Of a stretch of 6,050 bases of DNA, positions 1 through 5,101 are shown piece by piece (within the stretch, counting starts at the first letter, position 1; each line of letters starts with the position of its first letter). Origin of the DNA: an uncultured Opitutia bacterium (GTDB lineage: Bacteria > Verrucomicrobiota > Verrucomicrobiia > Opitutales > Coraliomargaritaceae); NCBI GenBank assembly GCA_937899295.1, contig CALBPO010000283.1:1-6050 (forward strand), read 5' to 3'. The position numbers and the translations under genes were made by a program. The notes below the pieces were generated by a model. The model was not told the DNA's origin. It did no database searches and saw nothing but the letters and a program-made list of their open reading frames with translations.

Positions 1-145
1 TAACCATTAAATGGATTTAACCGTTACTTAATCATTGCTCTATATGCCTATTTTCAACCATTAAATTTAACCGTTATCTAAAATGCATGTCCAATTTTAA
101 CCATTGAAAAAAATAGCCACTAATATAAGCAGAAAGAATTATTGT

Positions 146-167
146 TCAATGGTTGGATAACCATTGA
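146..167. repeat. Inverted repeat, 9-bp arms with 4-base loop
   Basis: TCAATGGTT (146-154) and AACCATTGA (159-167) are perfect reverse complements separated by GGAT. The arms are two opposed copies of the regional heptamer. A similar pair with one mismatch and the same 4-base spacing lies at 187-206 (CAACTGTT, GATT, AACCGTTG). No T-tract follows either, so they do not look like terminators. Confidence 0.6.
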
Positions 168-186
168 TTGTTTATTTACCTGAGAA

Positions 187-206
187 CAACTGTTGATTAA
201 CCGTTG
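187..206. repeat. Imperfect inverted repeat, 8-bp arms with 4-base loop
   Basis: CAACTGTT (187-194) and AACCGTTG (199-206) pair at 7 of 8 positions around GATT. The geometry is the same as in the pair at 146-167, with 11 bases between the starts of the opposed heptamers in both cases. This suggests that heptamers are arranged as dyads in this part of the cluster. Confidence 0.45.
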
Positions 207-251
207 TGCCAATAAGCCAACCATTATCAATCGATATTCAACCATAAACCC

Positions 252-656
252 CTAATAACATTGAACCATCAATGGTTGAACAAGTATTGGACAATGGTTG
301 ACCTCAAAACAGAGCCACAGCACCGCTCTCAATTTCATCATCCTCCCCCGCAGGCGCTGTTTCGACCGGTTTTGCACTCTGGTTTCTACAATGTCATTTG
401 TAAATTCACACATCTCTTTCAGTTTGGCTAAAGCAGCTTTTCGAACGTCGGGATCCGCGGTCTTGAACTCCCTGTTCACCTGCAGCATGGTGTCTCTTGT
501 CCGCATCCGGAACGACTGCTTCTTTGTCCATGCCCCCGTCCGCTGGCTCTCCTTGTTTTTGAGGCGATCTATTGCTGAATAGAGCAACGTGCAGGCAGTA
601 CCAAACCAAACCAAAAACACTTTCTCGTCGAAAACGGCCTCTGCAAAAAAGCAACA
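252..656 (-). other. Open frame resembling a eukaryotic exon; product unknown
   Basis: The minus strand is open from an upstream TGA at 657-659 to a TAG at 252-254, with no clear bacterial start (ATG absent; GTG at 620). The conceptual protein has a hydrophobic stretch (VFLVWFGTACTLLY) followed by a Lys/Arg/Glu-rich helical part (TADPDVRKAALAKLKEMCEF). A pyrimidine-rich stretch ending in CAG on the minus strand (641-654) and another at 575-587 resemble splice acceptors. GAG followed by GTCAAC at 305-297 resembles a donor, so the real coding part might be about 303-640. In a second minus-strand frame the end reads as a plausible acidic C-terminus (DEIESGAVALF, stop at 304-306), so an indel or further splicing is possible. 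I recognise no family. It may be an exon, a gene remnant or chance. Confidence 0.25.
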
Positions 657-768
657 TCAGGCGTGTGTACGGCAAGCTATGCATGCATTACTTATCTCAC
701 AACCATCGGCAAAATATTTTAGGCGCTTTTTTATCATAAATTTGACAGAATGAGCCACACGACATGTA

Positions 769-793
769 CATGTACGCCAAATCATGTACGCCA
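769..793. repeat. Direct repeat of CATGTACGCCA
   Basis: CATGTACGCCA occurs at 769-779 and again at 783-793, a 14-base period. A related word (CAAATCATGT) recurs at 778-787 and 811-820, so 769-820 looks like a short decayed tandem array. Confidence 0.5.
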
Positions 794-830
794 GCTGATG
801 ACACGTACGTCAAATCATGTCATCAGCTGG
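791..830. repeat. Perfect 13-bp inverted repeat with 14-base loop
   Basis: CCAGCTGATGACA (791-803) is the exact reverse complement of TGTCATCAGCTGG (818-830). The 14-base loop contains ACGTACGT. A smaller inverted repeat, TTTGACC (834-840) and GGTCAAA (850-856), follows directly. No T-run follows the stem, so a rho-independent terminator is unlikely. It may be a cruciform-forming repeat or a remnant of mobile DNA. Confidence 0.6.
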
Positions 831-1041
831 GCCTTTGACCATCAGTCAAGGTCAAATTGGCACAACCATGGTCAGAATGATCCCAAAATAGCACCAGATA
901 CTGCGAAGATCGCCCAACATTGCCCATCTGTGTTTGCATTTTCAGTATGGAAACCTTTTGAATTTGTTACAATGATCGACAGTCTTATGATTTCATGTCG
1001 ATGTTGGACAGACAGGATCGCTACGAATTCGTGGAGTTTGA

Positions 1042-2484
1042 GGCGGCTTCATAACCAGACCACGAAAGATAAAACTTATTTTCCATGTTATTTTCTTCAC
1101 TCCCATCACCATTGGGGGGCAAGCAATTCCATTTATTCTAATCTGGTTAGCTGGAGCTGGTATTTTTCTGACAATTTATTTCCGCTTTATTAATCTAAGA
1201 TCCTTCGCCCTCGCTTTTCGCACAATACGGGGAAAATACTCTAGCCCAGATGATCCGGGCGAGATCACCCACTTTCAAGCACTTACCGCGGCGCTCTCTG
1301 CCACGGTTGGCTTAGGTAACATTGCAGGTGTAGCCATTGCGATCTCGAAGGGTGGTCCAGGGGCGGCGTTTTGGATGGTCATGATCGGCTTCTTAGGAAT
1401 GACTACGAAATTTGCCGAATGCACACTGGGAGTGCGCTATCGCGAGATTGACGGAAATGGAAAAGTACATGGTGGGCCCATGAAGTATCTGACTAAAGGT
1501 TTAGCCGAGCAGGGATGGGCTAAACTGGGTAAATTCCTTGGCGTGAGCTTTGCTTTTCTTTGCATCGGCGCGTCACTCGGAGGCGGCAACATGTTCCAAA
1601 TTAACCAAGCTTGTTCTCAGTTTATTGAGATCAGCGGAGGAGCGGATAGTCTCGTGGCAGACTATCGCTGGGTCTTTGGTGCAGTCGTTGCAGTGCTGGT
1701 TGCTGTGGTGATCATCGGAGGTATTCGTAGAATCGCTAATGTGACTGCGCGCCTCGTACCGCTGATGTGCCTGACTTATATATTAGGCGCGCTTACAATT
1801 CTGGCGCTGCACATCACTGAGATCCCCAGCGCAATTGGTTTAATTATCAGCCAAGCCTTTACGCCTGATGCCTATGTAGGCGGCTTGATAGGTGCCTTGA
1901 TTGTGGGCATCCAACGCGGCACTTTTTCTAATGAAGCGGGCATCGGCTCCGCACCAATCGCCCACTCTGCGGTCAAGACCTCAAAGCCAGCTAGTGAGGG
2001 AATCGTCGCACTGCTAGAACCTTTTATCGATACGATCGTTGTATGTTCACTTACAGCCCTTGTCATCGTAATCACTGGTAGCTTCGGCGAGAATCTAGCA
2101 GGTGCGAACGGTATTGCGGTGACCTCGAAGGCATTCGCGTCCGTTATCACGTGGTTCCCCTTTGTATTATTTATAGCAGTCACTCTTTTTGCGATCTCGA
2201 CTATGATCTCTTGGTCCTATTATGGGCAACAGGCATGGACGACGATTTTCGGCACAAGTCGCGCTTCTGAACTCTTCTATCAATTGCTCTTCTGTGCCTG
2301 CATCGTAGTCGGATCAGCTCTTTCACTAGGGGCTGTGACCGACTTCTCCGACGGTATGTTACTAGCAATGTGTTTTCCGAATTTGATCGGTGTGTATTTT
2401 CTGTTGCCAGTGGTGAAGCAGGAATTGATTGCTTTCCAATCACACGCGGCTGCCATCGACGCGAAAGAGCTCTCTAAAGATTAA
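1042..2484 (+). CDS. Sodium:alanine symporter family (AGCS) protein, 5' end missing
   Basis: This is an inner-membrane secondary transporter that, in this family, imports alanine or glycine with Na+. The open frame gives 480 residues, counted here from 1042. Family-like sequence starts near 1081. Visible motifs are the helix carrying TVGLGNIAGVA (residues 88-98, Asn93), a close match to the family signature at residues 104-119 (GGPGAAFWM, with Val where Trp is usual), GGGNMFQ near residue 180, and the hallmark FSNEAGIGSAPIAH from residue 295. LEPFIDTIVVC follows, and hydrophobic helices continue to the C-terminus. The stop is TAA at 2482-2484. The frame is closed upstream by TGA at 1039-1041, and there is no ATG, GTG or TTG codon before the conserved part (the first in-frame ATG, at 1375, lies inside the signature). 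Roughly the first 20-35 residues typical of the family are absent or unrecognisable. The family call is firm, the substrate is not, and the truncated gene may be non-functional. Confidence 0.9.
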   Translation, partial: GGFITRPRKIKLIFHVIFFTPITIGGQAIPFILIWLAGAGIFLTIYFRFINLRSFALAFRTIRGKYSSPDDPGEITHFQALTAALSATVGLGNIAGVAIAISKGGPGAAFWMVMIGFLGMTTKFAECTLGVRYREIDGNGKVHGGPMKYLTKGLAEQGWAKLGKFLGVSFAFLCIGASLGGGNMFQINQACSQFIEISGGADSLVADYRWVFGAVVAVLVAVVIIGGIRRIANVTARLVPLMCLTYILGALTILALHITEIPSAIGLIISQAFTPDAYVGGLIGALIVGIQRGTFSNEAGIGSAPIAHSAVKTSKPASEGIVALLEPFIDTIVVCSLTALVIVITGSFGENLAGANGIAVTSKAFASVITWFPFVLFIAVTLFAISTMISWSYYGQQAWTTIFGTSRASELFYQLLFCACIVVGSALSLGAVTDFSDGMLLAMCFPNLIGVYFLLPVVKQELIAFQSHAAAIDAKELSKD

Positions 2485-2872
2485 AATCCGCGCGGAAAGC
2501 CTCACGAGCGAGTTCAAACTCACGGCGGATAGGTGCTTCGACTTCTGTGATGTCAGTCAGCTGCTGCTCATCAACCGCACGCTCGATGGCCCGATAAAAG
2601 GCAGCTAGACGGACGAGACCAAGATGACACGCGCTACCGACTATGAAGTGTACTATACTGCGTAGCTCTTGAACGTCTCCTTGAGCGCAGACTGTGGGCA
2701 GCGCTTCGAGCTTAGTGGCACCTTCATTCACAAAAAGGTCGAATAACTCGCGAACGAGCGTGGTATCAGCATTACCTTCGTCACCCAAAATCAGCGTATC
2801 GATCTGATTGCGATCCATGATGGGGCAGGTTTCGTCGTAATGAACGTGTTTAATCTTAGGAGCTGTCGACAT
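2474..2872 (-). CDS. Hpt (histidine phosphotransfer) domain protein
   Basis: This 132-residue, single-domain, soluble helical protein resembles the Hpt modules that relay phosphate between hybrid histidine kinases and response regulators. The core motif is HFIVGSACHLG (residues 75-85). His75 is the likely phosphorylated residue, and it is followed by the usual Gly-Ser and Leu-Gly and then a helix ending RAIE. The canonical HxLKG has Val78 in place of Lys, an atypical change. Upstream, MDRNQIDTLILG (from residue 19) and the LVRELFDLFVNEG helix fit the start of an Hpt domain. The ATG at 2872 is the longest start. Met19 (2816-2818) is an alternative, since residues 1-18 lie outside the domain. 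Neither start has a clear ribosome-binding site. The 3' end overlaps the convergent symporter gene by 11 bases. No kinase or regulator is adjacent, so its partners are encoded elsewhere. Confidence 0.8.
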   Translation of the reverse strand: MSTAPKIKHVHYDETCPIMDRNQIDTLILGDEGNADTTLVRELFDLFVNEGATKLEALPTVCAQGDVQELRSIVHFIVGSACHLGLVRLAAFYRAIERAVDEQQLTDITEVEAPIRREFELAREAFRADFNL

Positions 2873-3179
2873 ATGATAAAATAACTGTATGCCGCGAATT
2901 TAATTATCCGCAGTTAGACTATGAATGGACCGATCTTATGATATATTCCCTAATTGAAGGACATGCAACTTTTGAAATAAGCCTTCAGCTAAAGATTATT
3001 CGCCAATAGCTCTTAGCAAGAAAGCGGTCATCCTGCCTGACAACCCTTCGAGACTGCTTACAACTTAGTAGGATGATGGCCAATTTGGCCCAGTTGCGAT
3101 AAAATGACTTCGAGAGAGTGTAACCAATAGGTTGACAGAGGACTAAGGGAACCTAACCTTCACCGCTTTTTCACTCCTC
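2873..3179. other. Divergent intergenic region, 307 bases, presumably holding promoters both ways
   Basis: This region separates the Hpt gene (leftward) from the PpiD-like gene (rightward). A weak sigma70-like pair on the plus strand is TAGACT (2915-2920), 16 bases, TATGAT (2937-2942), which would leave a leader of over 200 bases. A TTGACA at 3132-3137 has no good -10 partner. There are small dyads: GGCCAATTTGGCC (3078-3090), TCATCCT with AGGATGA (3028-3034 and 3070-3076), and TAGGTT with AACCTA (3128-3133 and 3150-3155). No tRNA, riboswitch or terminator could be recognised and no ORF looks real. Promoter assignment is tentative. Confidence 0.4.
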
Positions 3180-4859
3180 ATGATCTCTTGGATTCAACAC
3201 CACCTCATTCGTCACGGACGCTGGCTTTTCCTGTTCCTGCTGGCTATTATTATCGTCGCTTTTGTCTTCACAATTGGCGCTACACCTGGATGCACGACCG
3301 ACCATAGTGGCTACGAGGAGAATCTCTTTTACGGCATCGACTTAAACTCACCTCGTGAGAGCGAGGTCATCATCGAAAAAGTGCAGCTTAGCGCCATACT
3401 CAATGGACAAGAGATTCGCAGTGACGAGCAGTTTCAAAACCAGCTGACCAGCCGTATCGCCCTACTCCATCTCGCTGAAGAAATCGGTGTGCCCTCCCCC
3501 AACCAAGAGACACTTTCTAACTACATTACCACCAAAGCTGCATTTCTTGGTGCCGACGGCAAATTTAGTACCGATGCTTACACCAGCTTTGTCGACAGCA
3601 TGGAGTCCAACCCACGCACGTCCCAAGGCCTTGTCATAGTCGTGCTAGAGGAAGATTACCGCATCAACCAAATCGGCTCCGTCCTATCGGGCCCCGGCTA
3701 CCTCCTGCCAGCTGAAGCAATCTCACAGACCCAACGCAGAGCAACCAAGCTGAGCTTGACCACTGCCGAACTCAATTACGCCGATTTCTCACCCGAGATC
3801 ACCGTAGAGGAAACTGCACTCCGCGAGTATTATGAAGCCAACAAACTTCGCTACGAAATTCCCGAACGCATCAAGGCTAGCTACGTATACTTTGACCTCG
3901 AAGCTTACGTAGAAAAAGTTCCAGAACCAAGCGAAGCTGAACTCCGCGAACACTTTATATCTAAGCAAGATGGCTTTGTAGCCGACTACAAATTGACTAA
4001 GCCTGCTGAGTCGGTCGCAGACGTGGAAGAAGAAACGCCAAAGGAGGCAAACACGGTCACTTTCAGCGATGTCCGCGAAGCCGTCACCCAAAGCTACCTG
4101 GTCGAGCAAGAAGCGCGTATGGCCAACGAAGCCGCGCAGGGCTTCGCTTACACCCTCTACCGCGATGAGATCAAGCGCGACTCTGCTGCCTTTAACGAAC
4201 TACTCAACGAGGCAAACCTCAGCCTGACCGAGATCGAGCCCTACACGCTTGCTGGTGCGAAGCAGCGTGCACTCTCCTCAGATCTCTTGGAGTCTGCTTT
4301 CAAACTTGGGGGCAACCGCTACTATTCCGATGCCTATGCCGTTGATGGTGGCTTTGCCGTGCTCCTCTACGGAGGCCGAATCGCCCCCGAAATCCCTAAG
4401 TTCGAAGCCGTCCAATCCGAGCTTACCAACGACTACAAGACGGATGAAAAGCGCCGCCTCTTCAACGAAAGGGGCGAAAGCCTTCAAGCAAAACTTAAAG
4501 CTAAGATCGCAGAAGGCATTGATTTTATCGAAGCAGCCGAAGCCCTTGGACTTGGCACTGCCTCCTTCGATACCTTCCCAGTGCAAGAGGCTCCGCGCGA
4601 TCTAAACCGCAGTGCGCTCCAACTAGCCCAAGGTATGCAATCCGGGGATATCTCGCCCATGCTCACCTCAGATGGCACAGGCATCTTCGTATATGTTGCA
4701 AATAAGACTGTGCCCGAGATCGCTAGCGACAACGAGGACCTAACACAAGCTGAAGACTTCCTTGCTCGTTACGCCGCCTATACCAGTGGCTCCGCCTTCA
4801 CTAACGAACTGGTCTTCCTCGGTTTGCCCGAAGATACCGCCGAAGAACTGTTCGAGTAA
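3180..4859 (+). CDS. Membrane-anchored PpiD/SurA-like periplasmic folding factor, no recognisable parvulin core
   Basis: The 559-residue protein has a short basic N-terminus, one membrane helix (about residues 15-34) and a long extracytoplasmic part, the layout of PpiD, which assists folding of exported proteins. Residues 60-200 resemble the SurA/PpiD N-terminal helical domain. Residues 208-240 (EETALREYYEANKLRYEIPE) and 249-265 (PSEAELREHF) are two copies of the helix that precedes parvulin domains in PpiD. The expected parvulin core is not visible; an acidic linker (about 270-291, EEETPKEAN) stands there. The C-terminal half has two similar units of about 100 residues (about 338-430 and 449-540), each ending near a DG...V...PEI pattern. 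Cys38 lies after the helix, but TPGC is not a good lipobox. The ATG at 3180 is chosen because the anchor follows directly; there is no Shine-Dalgarno. It is probably the first gene of an operon with the DUF4250 gene and htpG. E. coli PpiD is 623 residues. Confidence 0.75.
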   Translation: MISWIQHHLIRHGRWLFLFLLAIIIVAFVFTIGATPGCTTDHSGYEENLFYGIDLNSPRESEVIIEKVQLSAILNGQEIRSDEQFQNQLTSRIALLHLAEEIGVPSPNQETLSNYITTKAAFLGADGKFSTDAYTSFVDSMESNPRTSQGLVIVVLEEDYRINQIGSVLSGPGYLLPAEAISQTQRRATKLSLTTAELNYADFSPEITVEETALREYYEANKLRYEIPERIKASYVYFDLEAYVEKVPEPSEAELREHFISKQDGFVADYKLTKPAESVADVEEETPKEANTVTFSDVREAVTQSYLVEQEARMANEAAQGFAYTLYRDEIKRDSAAFNELLNEANLSLTEIEPYTLAGAKQRALSSDLLESAFKLGGNRYYSDAYAVDGGFAVLLYGGRIAPEIPKFEAVQSELTNDYKTDEKRRLFNERGESLQAKLKAKIAEGIDFIEAAEALGLGTASFDTFPVQEAPRDLNRSALQLAQGMQSGDISPMLTSDGTGIFVYVANKTVPEIASDNEDLTQAEDFLARYAAYTSGSAFTNELVFLGLPEDTAEELFE

Positions 4860-4866
4860 ACGAACG

Positions 4867-5055
4867 ATGGATTGGAGTCAGTTCCAGCGTATCGACCCTC
4901 ACCTCTTACTTGGCCTCATCAACACCGAGCTGCGAAACCACGCCAACTCACTTGAAGACCTCTGTCGCAGGCACGACATCGATCAAGCGAAAGTCTGCGC
5001 CCATCTCGCAACCGCCAACTATCACTTTCAAGCGGAACAAAACCAATTCCGCTGA
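4867..5055 (+). CDS. DUF4250 domain-containing small protein
   Basis: This is a 62-residue cytosolic protein. The pattern DPHLLLGLINTELRNH (residues 10-25), then SLEDLC, then a helix-turn (HDIDQAKVCAHLA) and the final QNQFR match my recollection of DUF4250, a family of about 60 residues whose function is unknown. The ending, an NQF motif right before the stop, is typical. The ATG at 4867 is chosen because the domain begins just after it and it follows the preceding stop by 7 bases. The frame is open further back to 4762, but that would overlap the PpiD-like gene and add no family sequence. No Shine-Dalgarno is seen, so translational coupling to the upstream gene is plausible. It sits between an envelope folding factor and htpG. 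A role in protein folding or stress is only suggested by this position. Confidence 0.75.
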   Translation: MDWSQFQRIDPHLLLGLINTELRNHANSLEDLCRRHDIDQAKVCAHLATANYHFQAEQNQFR

Positions 5056-5101
5056 CGTATTAATTCAAGTTCTTAATTCCAATTTCTAGCACCAATCAAT
5101 T

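Larger units (their letters stand above)
1..300. repeat. Cluster of AACCATT/AACCGTT heptamers
   Basis: This AT-rich stretch holds no credible gene but has 11 exact heptamers of the form AACCRTT. AACCATT lies at 2-8, 56-62, 99-105, 159-165 and 219-225. Its complement AATGGTT lies at 148-154, 271-277 and 293-299. AACCGTT lies at 19-25, 69-75 and 199-205. One-base variants are AACTGTT at 188-194, AACCATA at 240-246 and AACCATC at 264-270. Bases 1-26 and 55-76 are near-copies of one longer unit (AACCATTAAA, then TTTAACCGTTA), differing by a 4-base insertion. Fewer than one such heptamer would be expected by chance in 300 bases. The function is unknown. A protein-binding array, a decayed satellite or transposon end, or eukaryotic repeat DNA are all possible. 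Confidence 0.75.
660..1040. other. Stretch without a convincing gene
   Basis: No frame here reads like a conserved protein. One plus-strand frame stays open from 750 to 1193, but its translation is rich in His, Asn, Ser, Thr, Trp and Cys and runs into the symporter gene in the wrong frame. Only short direct and inverted repeats at 769-856 stand out. Alternating runs such as ACATGTACATGTAC (762-775) and GGTCAA-type words resemble eukaryotic intergenic DNA, but this is an impression only. Confidence 0.5.

Noticed and set aside
1..300. CRISPR array
   Set aside because: The repeats are only 7-10 bases, in both orientations and irregularly spaced, unlike uniform 23-40 base repeats with regular spacers.
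750..1193. Plus-strand open frame of 147 codons
   Set aside because: Composition is unlike a real protein (rich in His, Asn, Trp and Cys), there is no recognisable domain, and it overlaps the symporter coding sequence in a different frame after about 1081.
1375..2484. Symporter starting at the first in-frame ATG (1375)
   Set aside because: This ATG is inside the family signature, and conserved sequence (GNIAGVA, GEITHFQAL) continues upstream in the same frame to about 1081.
2487..2496. Palindrome TCCGCGCGGA next to an A-run as a terminator for the Hpt gene
   Set aside because: It has no loop, would leave only a 3-bp stem with a 4-base loop, and lies inside the Hpt coding sequence.
3132..3160. 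Sigma70 promoter from TTGACA at 3132-3137
   Set aside because: At 16-18 bases downstream the best hexamer is TAACCT, a poor -10, so TTGACA alone is insufficient.
3288..3296. Lipobox at Cys38 of the PpiD-like protein
   Set aside because: ATPGC lacks the hydrophobic -3 residue and has Pro at -2; a non-cleaved membrane anchor fits better.
4278..4586. Minus-strand open frame inside the PpiD-like gene
   Set aside because: It is an antisense shadow of a well-supported coding region with no recognisable domain.
4762..5055. DUF4250 protein starting at 4762
   Set aside because: The extension would overlap the PpiD-like gene by about 100 bases and contains Pro/Ser-rich sequence with no family resemblance; ATG 4867 fits the domain boundary.
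5056..5101. Heat-shock element (CIRCE) before htpG
   Set aside because: No TTAGCACTC/GAGTGCTAA inverted repeat or similar operator is present in the 46-base gap.
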